Of a stretch of 55,973 nucleotides of DNA, positions 35,977 through 43,722 are shown piece after piece. The DNA is from an uncultured Gemmatimonadota bacterium. Its GTDB lineage: Bacteria > Latescibacterota > UBA2968 > UBA8231. The stretch spans positions 1 to 55,973 of the forward strand of contig CAITNQ010000280.1 of the NCBI GenBank assembly GCA_903893785.1, given 5' to 3'. The position numbers and the translations under genes are program-made. The notes beneath the pieces are model-generated. The model was not told where the DNA came from. It was given only the letters and a program-made list of their open reading frames with translations, and did no database searches. Numbering within the stretch: the first letter of the stretch is position 1; each line of letters starts with the position of its first letter.

Positions 35977-37410
35977 TTAACGCGGCCCTTCGGGGCCAGA
36001 CGCGCGGCGGTCTTCGGCGTCGCGTCGTCGCGGAGCGCCGCTGGCCCGGCGTTGGAGGCGTTGGGCCAGCCGCTCAGCCGCCTCGCTGGAACGGGACGAA
36101 ACGCCGAGTTTGCGGTAGAGCTCCCGGGCCTCATCCAACGCCTGCATGGCCTCGCTGCGGCAACCCTGGCGGTCGAGCACCGAGGCCATGTTCGTCAACG
36201 TTTCCGCCTGCCCGAGCGCGTTGCCGCTGCGTCTCTGCACCTCCAGGGCGCGGCCATAGGTGGCCACGGCGTCGTCCAGCTGCCCCAGGCGGAAGCGGAC
36301 GTTGGCCTCGTTGGCCATGGCCGCAGCCTGGCCCACCGGGTCGCCCACGGCCTGCAGCAGTCGCTGGACCTCTCCGTAGGCCGCCAGCGCCGCATCGGTC
36401 TGGCCCAGGCGGAACCGGGCGTGGCCAACGCCAGTCAGGACCTGGGCGCGCCCGGCCTCGTTGCCCGTCTCGTCGTGAATGGCCAGCGCCGCACCCGCCA
36501 GTCGCAGGGCTTCTTCCAGGCGATCGTCGCCCGCGGCGACGTACGAAAGAAGGCCGAGGGCATTGGCGCGCGCCACCCGGCAGCCGACCTGCTGGTGGAT
36601 CTTCAACGCTTCGTTCGCCAACTTGGCGGCCGGGGCCGACCGACCTTGGTGGGCCAGGACCACGGCCAGATTGTGCCTGGCTACCGCCTGCCCCGCCAGG
36701 TCGTCGGCCAGGCGAAACTGGGTGAGGGCTTCGGCATGGCGGCGGGCGGCCTCACCCAGACGGCCCTGCCGCAACCGCAGCGCGCCCAGCGCCACCAGCG
36801 CGGTCGCGGCAAGTTCGGGACGGTCCTCGGCACACGCCTGATCGACGGCGGCGGCCAGTAGTGCTTCGGCGCGACCGAACTCGGCTACCGCGACCAGGGC
36901 GACGCCCAGATTCAGGCGCGCGGCCAGCGTCTCCCGTTCGTCCAGCGACCGCTCCGCCGCGGCGATCGCGGCCAGTGGACGTCCGAGGCGCAAATGCTGC
37001 TCCGCACGGATGAAGGCGGCCTCGCAGTTGCCTTCCGGCAGGGCCCCGCCCAGGCGCCTGAAACCGCCCAGGTTGACGGCTTGGAGCAATCCATGGCCCG
37101 GTCCCTGAACAGTGAACAGCCCGCGACCCCGCGGGCGTCGGCGGCCCCGCAAAAGGACGAAGCCACCCCAGAACAGGCCGGCCGCGGCCAGGAACGGACG
37201 CACAGCCTGACTGAGGAAGGCCAGTATCTCCCACTGCGCCAGCCCGGCGCAGGCAAAAGCCAGCGCGCTGGCGCCGAGGGCGAGATTGCGGACCAGGCTC
37301 GCCCAGGGGTTGCGGCCCGGCCGCGAGCGCCACGTGCTGCCGAACGCACCCTCGCCGGCCGGCGGCAGCGCGGGTCCCGCCGCCGGCGGCAACCCACCGG
37401 CGTTGGTCAT
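35977..37410 (-). CDS. Membrane protein with TPR repeats
   Basis: A 477-residue protein with two membrane helices near the N-terminus (about 40-65 and 72-92), a basic GRRRPRGRG segment and then about eight TPR-like helical pairs (about 125-455). Repeats of the type ALGLLSYVAAGDDRLEEALRLAGAALAIHD, each ~40 residues, carry the W4/L7/G8/A20 style spacing of tetratricopeptide/MalT-like repeats. The tail is Arg-rich. It probably scaffolds protein contacts on the cytoplasmic side; no enzyme domain is seen. It precedes the PilZ gene by 115 bases on the same strand but the hairpin at its end suggests a separate unit. Confidence 0.8.
   Translation of the reverse strand: MTNAGGLPPAAGPALPPAGEGAFGSTWRSRPGRNPWASLVRNLALGASALAFACAGLAQWEILAFLSQAVRPFLAAAGLFWGGFVLLRGRRRPRGRGLFTVQGPGHGLLQAVNLGGFRRLGGALPEGNCEAAFIRAEQHLRLGRPLAAIAAAERSLDERETLAARLNLGVALVAVAEFGRAEALLAAAVDQACAEDRPELAATALVALGALRLRQGRLGEAARRHAEALTQFRLADDLAGQAVARHNLAVVLAHQGRSAPAAKLANEALKIHQQVGCRVARANALGLLSYVAAGDDRLEEALRLAGAALAIHDETGNEAGRAQVLTGVGHARFRLGQTDAALAAYGEVQRLLQAVGDPVGQAAAMANEANVRFRLGQLDDAVATYGRALEVQRRSGNALGQAETLTNMASVLDRQGCRSEAMQALDEARELYRKLGVSSRSSEAAERLAQRLQRRASGAPRRRDAEDRRASGPEGPR
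35984..35997 (-). terminator. Hairpin at the end of the TPR gene
   Basis: GGCCC and GGGCC flank a four-base loop (TTCG on the plus strand) at the last codons of the TPR gene. The T-tract on the minus strand is weak (TTAACGTTTG). The 115 bases from here to the PilZ gene start contain TATAGG on the minus strand, a possible -10. Confidence 0.35.
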
Positions 37411-37497
37411 CGGCCGCCTCGCGTCCGGCCACCCGGGCCGTTGGCGCGCACGAACTGCCCCCCCATCACGGCAACCTCCACGTGGCCATGGGTTTCC

Positions 37498-37526
37498 TTG
37501 ACGACGCCCGACCCCACGTCTATTTT
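37498..37526 (+). promoter_or_regulatory. Sigma70 promoter of the asd leader
   Basis: TTGACG (37498-37503) and TATTTT (37521-37526) are separated by exactly 17 bases. Transcription should start near 37533, about 227 bases before the asd start. Confidence 0.75.
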
Positions 37527-37564
37527 AGGCAAAGACGACAGAAACGCGAACCCGGATCAACGCC

Positions 37565-37660
37565 ATGAGCCTGAAGCGAACTAGCCCGCTGACGCAGGGT
37601 AAGCTGCGTGCCAAACGGGCCGGAGAACCGGCAGGCGCCAGGCAGAGATCGGCCGCATAA
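37565..37660 (+). CDS. Possible 31-residue leader peptide of asd
   Basis: A short ORF in the asd leader, ATG to TAA, encoding a basic peptide (MSLKRTSPLTQGKLR..). It begins about 32 bases into the transcript and stops 18 bases before the terminator hairpin. The ribosome binding site is weak (GGATC). It holds Thr codons but no run of one amino acid, so classical attenuation by a codon run is not obvious. It may be chance; its placement between promoter and terminator is the reason to list it. Confidence 0.3.
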   Translation: MSLKRTSPLTQGKLRAKRAGEPAGARQRSAA

Positions 37661-37678
37661 CCCATCTCCACGTCGATC

Positions 37679-37722
37679 GAAACCCGCCGCCGAGCCCCTG
37701 CTCTGCGGCGGGTTTCGCTTTT
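37679..37722 (+). terminator. Intrinsic terminator/attenuator in the asd leader
   Basis: A 12-bp perfect stem (GAAACCCGCCGC with GCGGCGGGTTTC) and a 14-base loop end in GCTTTT. It lies between the promoter and asd, 38 bases before the gene, so it must be bypassed for asd expression from this promoter. The interval 37411-37759 otherwise contains no gene. Confidence 0.8.
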
Positions 37723-37759
37723 CCGGGGGCGGCCGATGACGCCGCCGAAAGGACGCAGC

Positions 37760-38842
37760 ATGCAAGAGTTGAGGGTAGGCATCCTCGGTGCCACCGGCAT
37801 GGTGGGCCAGCGCTTCATCCAGCTCCTCCAGGGCCACCCCTGGTTCCGGATCAGTGTTTTGGCCGCCAGTGAGCGCTCCGCCGGCAAGACGTACGCCGAG
37901 GCTGTCGGGCCGCGCTGGGCCATGCCTGCACCGCTGCCGCCGGCGATCGCGGCCATGCCCGTGTTGGACGTCAACGAACTGGACCGGATCGCCGCTGACG
38001 TTGACTTCGTCTTCTGCGCCTTGTCCCTGGACAAAGAAGCGACGCGCCAGCTTGAGGACAGCTACGCCCGTCGCGAAGTGCCGGTGGTGTCTGCCAACTC
38101 CGCGCACCGCTGGACTCCGGACGTGCCGGTGCTGATCCCCGAGGTCAATCCCGAGCACCTGCAGGTCATTGCCGCGCAGAGGCGGCGCCTGAATACGCGC
38201 CGGGGTTTCGTCACCGCCAAACCCAACTGCTCCATCCAACCCTATGTGCCCGCCCTGCACGCGGTGGCCGAGTTCCGCCCGTTGCAGGTGTCGGTGTGCA
38301 CATACCAAGCTATTTCCGGCGCCGGCAAGACCTTCGCCACCTGGCCCGAGATGGTCGACAACCTGATCCCGTTTATCTCGGGGGAAGAAGAGAAGAGCAT
38401 TCGCGAGCCGCTGAAGATCTGGGGACGAGTGGTGGACGACCAAATCGTCACCGCCAGCGAGCCGGTGATCTCGGCCCAGTGTCTGCGCGTTCCGGTCACC
38501 GACGGTCATATGGCGGCGGTATCCGTCCGCTTCGAACGTCGCCCGACCGCGGATGACATCATCTCGCGCTGGACGGCGTACCAGGGCAGACCGCAGCAGT
38601 TGCGTCTGCCTTCAGCGCCGGTGCCGTTCCTGCGCTACTTCACCGAGGACAACCGCCCGCAGACGCGCCTGGATCGCGACCAGGCCGGCGGCATGGGCGT
38701 AACCCTGGGACGCCTGCGCCCGGACACGGTGTTCGACTACTGCTTTGTGGCGCTCAGCCACAATACCGTGCGCGGCGCCGCCGGCGGGGCCATTCTCACC
38801 GCCGAACTGCTAGCCGCAGAGGGGTACCTGGCCATTGGTTGA
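37760..38842 (+). CDS. asd: Aspartate-semialdehyde dehydrogenase
   Basis: Asd reduces aspartyl phosphate to aspartate semialdehyde for lysine, threonine, methionine and diaminopimelate. The 360-residue protein has the NADPH-binding GILGATGMVGQRF, the substrate motif SANSAHRW, catalytic C157 (TAKPNCSIQP) and the catalytic-His region GHMAAVSVRF. The TAKPNCS form and length fit the archaeal/fungal-type (Hom2-like) group rather than the E. coli type. I chose the ATG at 37760, which has AAAGGA six bases upstream, over an ATG eight codons earlier that adds no family sequence. The gene sits behind a leader with a strong terminator. The next gene overlaps its 3' end by eight bases. Confidence 0.95.
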   Translation: MQELRVGILGATGMVGQRFIQLLQGHPWFRISVLAASERSAGKTYAEAVGPRWAMPAPLPPAIAAMPVLDVNELDRIAADVDFVFCALSLDKEATRQLEDSYARREVPVVSANSAHRWTPDVPVLIPEVNPEHLQVIAAQRRRLNTRRGFVTAKPNCSIQPYVPALHAVAEFRPLQVSVCTYQAISGAGKTFATWPEMVDNLIPFISGEEEKSIREPLKIWGRVVDDQIVTASEPVISAQCLRVPVTDGHMAAVSVRFERRPTADDIISRWTAYQGRPQQLRLPSAPVPFLRYFTEDNRPQTRLDRDQAGGMGVTLGRLRPDTVFDYCFVALSHNTVRGAAGGAILTAELLAAEGYLAIG

Positions 38843-39527
38843 GCGCCGGCCCCCGACTGCGGGGGGGGGCCGCGTACGGCGGGTCCTGCTGGCGTGCGTC
38901 GTGGCCGCGTCGCTGGGTCCCCGGCCGAGCCTGGCGGCCGAAGACCTGGCGAGCCTGGCCCGCCAGGTCGAGGCGCACCCAGACGTTACCTACCGAGCGG
39001 CCTTCACGTGGCCGTGCCGCTGGGTGACCTGGGAGCGAATGCTGGCCGAGCCGGTGCTGATGGGGCGGTTGTGGCGCGCGCTGGGCTATGAGCCGGCGTA
39101 CGATTTCAGCGCCCGTGGCGACACGCTGCACGTCGTCGACCCGACCGGCCTGGTTGGCGACGCCCTGCCGGTGACGACCGCCCCCGGTGCCTGCACCTGG
39201 TGGGTCGACGGCCGCCTGAATCACTGGGCGGTGCCGGTGCTCAATTCAGGGCAGGCGGTTTTTGTCGTGCGCAGCCGCCAGGTCGACGGCGGCGTCGCCG
39301 TCGACCTGGTGGTGACCGTGCGCGCCGGCAGCCCGTTGGGAAATGCGGTACTGAGACTGGCCCGGCCGCTGCTGGCAGGACATGTCCAACGACGCATCGA
39401 CAGGAACCTGCGCGACGGGCGCCGCATCGCTGAACTCGTCGAGACGGCGCCCGACAGCGCGCTGCGGCTCCTGGACGGTGGCGACGCCGAGCGCTTCCGC
39501 CGCGCCTTCGGCCCGTGGCGTCCCTAA
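38835..39527 (+). CDS. Exported protein of unknown function
   Basis: A 230-residue protein I do not recognise. The start is TTG at 38835, inside the last codons of asd, with AGAGGGG upstream; no ATG precedes the hydrophobic segment. Residues about 14-35 (VRRVLLACVVAASLGPRPSLA) are a signal peptide with cleavage before AED. The mature part has alternating beta strands (VFVVRSRQVDGGVAVDLVVTV) and a C-terminal amphipathic helix (LLAGHVQRRIDRNLRDGRRIAELV), loosely like an SRPBCC/START lipid-binding fold; that is a guess. It overlaps asd by eight bases, so translation is probably coupled, and meets the convergent DUF4097 gene with a four-base overlap. Confidence 0.65.
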   Translation: MVERRPPTAGGGRVRRVLLACVVAASLGPRPSLAAEDLASLARQVEAHPDVTYRAAFTWPCRWVTWERMLAEPVLMGRLWRALGYEPAYDFSARGDTLHVVDPTGLVGDALPVTTAPGACTWWVDGRLNHWAVPVLNSGQAVFVVRSRQVDGGVAVDLVVTVRAGSPLGNAVLRLARPLLAGHVQRRIDRNLRDGRRIAELVETAPDSALRLLDGGDAERFRRAFGPWRP

Positions 39528-40831
39528 CGCCGGCGGATGTTGATGTCGCCGTTCGTGGTCCGCAACTTCACCAGATCGCCGCCACCATTGAGGGTACCTT
39601 CGGCGGTAATGCGGCGGCTGCCCTCGCCTTTGACGGCCAGCGGGAAATCCGTGTGAACGGTACAGCTGCGCGACCACCAGCCGTCGACCGTCACCTCGGC
39701 GTCCACCGTGGCCGCGAGGGTCGCAGGCAACGACAGCGTCAGATCACCCCCGAGGGTTTCCAGATTGCAGTGGGTGTCCGCCGCCGGATCAGCCAGGGCC
39801 AATTCGGCCTCGATCGAGCCGCCGGTGGTTACGGCCTCGATGCTGCCGCGGGCCTTGGCGATCCGGATGGCGCCGCCGGTGGTGTGCGCCTTGACCGGCC
39901 CACCCGAACCGGCAATGCGAATGCCCCCACCCGCGGTCTCGGCTTCCACGGCGCCGTCGGCTTCCCCGATGGCCACCTCGCCGCCGGCGGTGGACGCCTT
40001 GACGGCGCCGGCGACCGGGCCGATGCGAATGCTCCCGCCCGCCGTGCTCACCTCAACTGGACCCGCACTGCTCCCCACGGTGATGCTGCCCCCGGCGGTC
40101 GCGGCCAGCACCCGGGTCCCGCCGGCGGCGATCTCAATGCTGCCGCCGGCGGTGTGCGCCTCCAGAGCACCGCCGACGCGACCGACGGTGATCCCGCCGC
40201 CCTGGGTGCTCAGCTCCAGGTCGCCGCTGACCTCGCCAACGTTGATCTCGCCGCCACTGGTGCGGGCTCGGCCCTGGCCGTTCCGGGCCCCGCGGCAGCC
40301 GATGCTGCCTCCCGCGGTGACCAGGTCAAATGAGCCGTCGGTCAGTTGGCCAACGTCGATACTGCCGCCCTGGGTCAGGGCGTCGACGCTGCCGCTCAGG
40401 TCGGCAACGGTGATCGCCCCGCCCATGGTCGCCAGGTGCACACTGCACCGGCTTGGCACCTGCGCCTGCACCGTTACCTCCAGACCGTTAACGCCTTCGC
40501 CGGACGCCGAGGCCACGGTTACGCGCGCCCCTCCCGGAACCGCCGCTGACTGCACCTCCATCGCGGCGAACAGCCGCCGCGCTTCGCCTTCGGTGAAGGA
40601 ACGCGCCTTCTTGACGATCACCAGACGGGCCTGGTCGCTGTTCCCCGTGGTGACGTCGATCTGCCCCTGGGCCGACTTGATCCACAGGCTGTCGCCGGCG
40701 GCCAAGGGCAGGGCCCGTTCTACCTTCTCCTGCCAGCCCAGACCGTCTCGCTCGACAGTGGCAGAAGGCTGCCCGTAACTGGCGCTGACCACCAGCATGG
40801 CGGCGATGGCATTGACTCCAAGTCGACTCAT
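39524..40831 (-). CDS. DUF4097-type exported beta-repeat protein
   Basis: A 435-residue exported protein. Residues 1-20 are a signal peptide (IAAMLVVSASYG). An N-terminal domain (about 30-125) is followed by about twelve 18-residue beta repeats (129-344) of pattern G-x-V-x-A-x-T-A-G-G-S-I-x-I-G-x3, then a closing domain (345-435) that ends KLRTTNGDINIRRR. This is the single-stranded right-handed beta-helix pattern of DUF4097/head-GIN adhesin-like proteins, known from envelope stress operons. The ATG has an AAAGGGG site. It lies 85 bases after an anti-sigma gene on the same strand and is the third gene of the second ECF module. Confidence 0.85.
   Translation of the reverse strand: MSRLGVNAIAAMLVVSASYGQPSATVERDGLGWQEKVERALPLAAGDSLWIKSAQGQIDVTTGNSDQARLVIVKKARSFTEGEARRLFAAMEVQSAAVPGGARVTVASASGEGVNGLEVTVQAQVPSRCSVHLATMGGAITVADLSGSVDALTQGGSIDVGQLTDGSFDLVTAGGSIGCRGARNGQGRARTSGGEINVGEVSGDLELSTQGGGITVGRVGGALEAHTAGGSIEIAAGGTRVLAATAGGSITVGSSAGPVEVSTAGGSIRIGPVAGAVKASTAGGEVAIGEADGAVEAETAGGGIRIAGSGGPVKAHTTGGAIRIAKARGSIEAVTTGGSIEAELALADPAADTHCNLETLGGDLTLSLPATLAATVDAEVTVDGWWSRSCTVHTDFPLAVKGEGSRRITAEGTLNGGGDLVKLRTTNGDINIRRR
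39800..40447 (-). repeat. 54-bp coding repeats within the DUF4097 gene
   Basis: About twelve imperfect 54-base units encode the 18-residue TAGGSI repeats. Copies differ in most third positions, so they are old and kept by selection on the protein rather than fresh duplications. Confidence 0.8.
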
Positions 40832-40916
40832 ATGCTCCCCTTTCCCCGGCGTCCCGCGGACGCCGGTCCGTCCGCCGAGCCGTCACCGTGACAGCGTGAA
40901 CCCCGGCCGGGTTCGG

Positions 40917-41813
40917 CTACAGATCCGTCGCCGCCGCCGGGTTGGCCAGCAGGCGCCCTGCCTGCTGCCGTATGTACGCATTCGTCTCCAGGGCCTGCAC
41001 CCGCGCCAGCACGCGGCGGGTATCGGCGTCCAAGGGCGCCGCCAGCGCCTCCACCGCCGCCAGGCGCACGCCGGGATTGGCGTCTTCGGCCAGGGCGTGG
41101 AGCAGGGCACGACGGACGACGGCGTCGCCGTTGCGCGACGACAGTGCCGCCGCCGCCTGGAGTCGAACCCCTGGGTTCGGGTCGTCCGTAAGGGCGGTGG
41201 CCAGAGCGGTCTCGCTCAGGCTGGTGTGCGGCGCACGTCCGAGCAGGCCAGCGGCGAGCAGTCGGGTGGAGGGCAGCAGGTCCACCGCCAGCGACTGGGC
41301 CAGCAGCCGCTGGATCGCCTCGTCACCCAGGTCGCCTTCGACGCGATACTGGGCGAGCAGGTCGACTGTCAGCGACACGCGGGCGCCCGCGGGCTCGCCC
41401 GTCAACCGCAACCCGACCACACTGCCCCCCCATTCGGTCGGCGTCGCAGGGCCGCGCCAGGTCCATCCGGCGACCCATCCGACTGCCAGGCCGACAAGCA
41501 CGCTGCCGGACAGCGCCAGAGCCCAGCCGCGCCCCCGCGGTTCGAACCAGGCCGACCACCGACCCGACCGCGAGCGACGGGAAGCCTGGCGGAGCAGAAT
41601 CCCCAGGGCGGCGCGGGTCTCGTTCACGCAGGCCTGGGGCACCGACGGGCCGGCGCCCACGGGGATCAGCTGCTGCAGCGCCCGTTCGGCGGCCAACTCC
41701 CGAGCCAGCAAAGCATCCGTGCCCGCGGCCGCCTCCAGGGCCCGGGCCTGGCCGGCGTCGAGGTCGCCGTACGCATAGGACATCAGTCGATGCCGGCGGC
41801 AACGTCGTCTCAT
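40917..41813 (-). CDS. Membrane anti-sigma factor with C-terminal HEAT repeats
   Basis: A 298-residue protein encoded two bases after the ECF sigma stop (TGAAATG). The N-terminal ~90 residues (LMSYAYGDLDAGQARALEAA, then helices) have the layout of an anti-sigma domain, but only a C/H pair (CRRH) remains instead of HxxxCxxC. One membrane helix follows (about 99-121, GWALALSGSVLVGLAVGWVAGWTW). The outside part ends in HEAT-like repeats (about 165-298; DDPNPGVRLQAAAAL and DANPGVRLAAVEAL). HEAT repeats on the far side of an anti-sigma could bind an envelope signal. The role is inferred from gene order and domain layout. Confidence 0.78.
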   Translation of the reverse strand: MRRRCRRHRLMSYAYGDLDAGQARALEAAAGTDALLARELAAERALQQLIPVGAGPSVPQACVNETRAALGILLRQASRRSRSGRWSAWFEPRGRGWALALSGSVLVGLAVGWVAGWTWRGPATPTEWGGSVVGLRLTGEPAGARVSLTVDLLAQYRVEGDLGDEAIQRLLAQSLAVDLLPSTRLLAAGLLGRAPHTSLSETALATALTDDPNPGVRLQAAAALSSRNGDAVVRRALLHALAEDANPGVRLAAVEALAAPLDADTRRVLARVQALETNAYIRQQAGRLLANPAAATDL

Positions 41814-41814
41814 T

Positions 41815-42354
41815 TCAGCTCTCCAGATAACCGCCCAGCAGCTGGCGGAGCTTGGATCGGGCTCGGAACAGGTAGCTCTTGACGCTCCCTTCAGAGCAGC
41901 ACAGCACCGCCGCCGCGGCTGCTACGGACAGGCCCTGTCGGTGACACAGGACAAACGCCGCGCGCTCCTGGCCCGACAGATGGCCAAGGGCGCGGGTCAG
42001 GACACGCTCTAGTTCGGCACTCAGGGTGGGTCCGTCGGCAGCCGCTGTCGGGTCGGCAAAGGCTTCGGCCTCGACCGGCGACCAGGAAAGCCGGGCGCGC
42101 CGGTGGCGCCGGGCCCGGTTGACGACAATGCGGTAGAGCCAGGTGAAGAAGTCGCTCTCGAAACGAAAACCGGGCAACGCGCGGAAAGCGGCCACCAGGG
42201 CTTCCTGCACGGCGTCCTGAGCGTCACCCCAGTCGCCGGTCAGGTCGCGGGCCACGGCCAGCAGGCGTCGGTCGTAGCGCGACAGCAGGCGACCGAAGGC
42301 ATCCGCGTCGCCTTGCCGAGCGCTGGCCAGCCACTGCTTCTCGAGTTCGTCCAT
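41815..42354 (-). CDS. ECF-type RNA polymerase sigma factor
   Basis: A 179-residue ECF sigma factor. Region 2 is clear (LLSRYDRRLLAVARDLTGDWGDAQDAVQEALVAAF..FFTWLYRIVVNRAR), followed by an acidic linker and region 4 (LSGQERAAFVLCHRQGLSVAAAAAVLCCSEGSVKSYLFRARSKLRQLL). I chose the ATG at 42354 because AGGGA lies six bases upstream and the family N-terminus (ELEKQWLASARQGDADAF) starts there. It heads the second ECF module, with the membrane anti-sigma two bases downstream and the DUF4097 protein after that. It is distinct from the sigma at 21394. Confidence 0.93.
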   Translation of the reverse strand: MDELEKQWLASARQGDADAFGRLLSRYDRRLLAVARDLTGDWGDAQDAVQEALVAAFRALPGFRFESDFFTWLYRIVVNRARRHRRARLSWSPVEAEAFADPTAAADGPTLSAELERVLTRALGHLSGQERAAFVLCHRQGLSVAAAAAVLCCSEGSVKSYLFRARSKLRQLLGGYLES

Positions 42355-42605
42355 CGGTGTCCCTGCAGGGGGGTACCGGGTGCTCGCCAGGTTGTCGCTG
42401 TTATCTTTGAGTCCCGGCCCCGGCCGCCGGTTGGCACGCCGGCGACAAAATCGCCGTTTCCCATGTGCATGTGCATCCGCGCCGGAGTAGATTAGGCGGG
42501 CCGTGCGTGAGCTCGCCGCCGTGGGCCTGGCCACCGCCAGGCAGCGGCACGTTCTGGCCCGATGCCGTCACCATCTGTTACCCGCAGCCGCGAAAGGAGA
42601 TCGCC

Positions 42606-42686
42606 ATGTTGGATATCCGCTTTGACCGAGGCGCCGACGACCCGAGAACCGCCGGCAACCAGGGGTGCGGTCGAATTCAGGCATAG
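42606..42686 (+). CDS. Tiny ORF with strong ribosome binding site
   Basis: A 26-residue ORF (MLDIRFDRGADD..GCGRIQA). The ribosome binding site AAAGGAG ends six bases before the ATG, as good as any in the window. A TAGATTAG sequence at 42488-42495 could be the -10 of its promoter. The first six residues equal the usual start of seryl-tRNA synthetase (MLDIRF), but similarity stops there. The function is unknown; it could be a peptide, a leader or a gene remnant. The 243 bases that follow hold a perfect 7-1-7 dyad at 42751-42765 (CCCGGGT-C-ACCCGGG) and no other gene. Confidence 0.4.
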   Translation: MLDIRFDRGADDPRTAGNQGCGRIQA

Positions 42687-42929
42687 CGCTCGCAACCGCC
42701 TCGAGCCGTGCATACCTGAGCCCCCGCCTACCCTGAGCAGCCCGCCTTACCCCGGGTCACCCGGGTTTCCGGTATGGATTGCCGGACGCCGCCGGGTTCC
42801 CGCCGTCGTCGCCGCCTCTCCTGATTTACGCTAGCACTGCGGCCGTGCCCACCGCCCGCTTCGGCGCCAACCCTGGCGTCCGCGGCGCGGACCGACGCTA
42901 GTTGCCCTGACGCCAGGAGAGCGCCACCG

Positions 42930-43385
42930 ATGTTCAATGCCGATTTCTGGGAAGTCCGCCTCGATCCGGGCGATCTGGACCGCTACGCCGCCGACGCGGC
43001 CCTGTGGGCCGCACCCGGGGAGGACGAAGCCTCGGCCTGCCCCGCCGCGGTCCGGCAGGTCGAGCTGCTGGCCCCGGTCATGGAGGTGATCCGCGGATCC
43101 CTGACCGAAAGGCAGCAGCAGGCGCTGCTGCTCTACTACCTGCAACAGAAAACCCAGGAAGAGATCGCGGCCATCCTGGGCATTTCCCGTCGTGTCGTCA
43201 GCCAGCACCTCTTCGGCATCTGCCGCAACGGCCGGCGGGTGGGCGGCGCGCTGGCCAAGGTGCGACGCCTGTGCCGTCAACGCGGCCTGGCGCTGGTCGC
43301 GCCCAGTCCCGGTTCGGCGCCCTCGCGGCCGTTCGGCGACCCGGTGTCGGCCCGCCCGACGCCGGCCGCGTGCATCCGCGCCTGA
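42930..43385 (+). CDS. Sigma70 region 4-like helix-turn-helix protein
   Basis: A 151-residue protein whose centre (about 55-110) is a sigma70 region 4-type HTH: SLTERQQQALLLYYLQQKTQEEIAAILGISRRVVSQHLFGI. There is no region 2, so it is not a complete sigma factor; it is more likely a DNA-binding regulator. The N-terminus (FNADFWEVRLDPGDLDRYAADAALW) is acidic and aromatic; the C-terminus is Pro/Arg-rich and disordered. AGGAGAG precedes the ATG. It stands between two tiny ORFs with strong ribosome binding sites. The target is unknown; the dyad at 42751-42765 in its upstream region could be its operator. Confidence 0.75.
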   Translation: MFNADFWEVRLDPGDLDRYAADAALWAAPGEDEASACPAAVRQVELLAPVMEVIRGSLTERQQQALLLYYLQQKTQEEIAAILGISRRVVSQHLFGICRNGRRVGGALAKVRRLCRQRGLALVAPSPGSAPSRPFGDPVSARPTPAACIRA

Positions 43386-43476
43386 GTCTAGATGCCGGTC
43401 GCCACGGCCGGCCCTGGTCGACCAGACCACGAGCCCTGGCTACCGGAAGCCCGGGCCACAAAGGAGGAGGTATATT

Positions 43477-43509
43477 ATGAAGGACATCGTCGTCGAGCAG
43501 GGCCGCTGA
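43477..43509 (+). CDS. Ten-residue ORF with near-perfect ribosome binding site
   Basis: MKDIVVEQGR and a stop, preceded by AAAGGAGGAGG and an AT-rich spacer in a GC-rich region. It may be a leader peptide or the remnant of a gene start. Two perfect dyads follow at once: 43517-43531 (GACCTGC-C-GCAGGTC) and 43544-43556 (GGGCTT-C-AAGCCC). Confidence 0.35.
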   Translation: MKDIVVEQGR

Positions 43510-43579
43510 GCAGGCGGACCTGCCGCAGGTCGGGCGTCGGGCGGGGCTTCAAGCCCGGCTCGGCGCCCCTGCTATTTGC

Positions 43580-43608
43580 TTGACACCCCCGCGTAGTCGG
43601 CCTAGTTT
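43580..43608 (+). promoter_or_regulatory. Sigma70 promoter of the nucleoside hydrolase gene
   Basis: A perfect TTGACA (43580-43585) is followed after 17 bases by TAGTTT (43603-43608), about 115 bases before the start at 43723. The -10 matches three of six positions. Confidence 0.5.
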
Positions 43609-43722
43609 GCAGCCCCGTGGCGGCGGGAGAGCGCGGTTTTCCCTGCGGGTCAACGCTCCCGACGGCGCCCTGAACCAACCGGCGATCCGGCCCTGCTTCA
43701 CCTGGCGCGGGAGGGGGTGACC

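Noticed and set aside
42606..42686. Remnant of a seryl-tRNA synthetase gene
   Set aside because: Only the first six residues agree with SerRS; the rest of the ORF and the following bases show no similarity in any frame that I could see.
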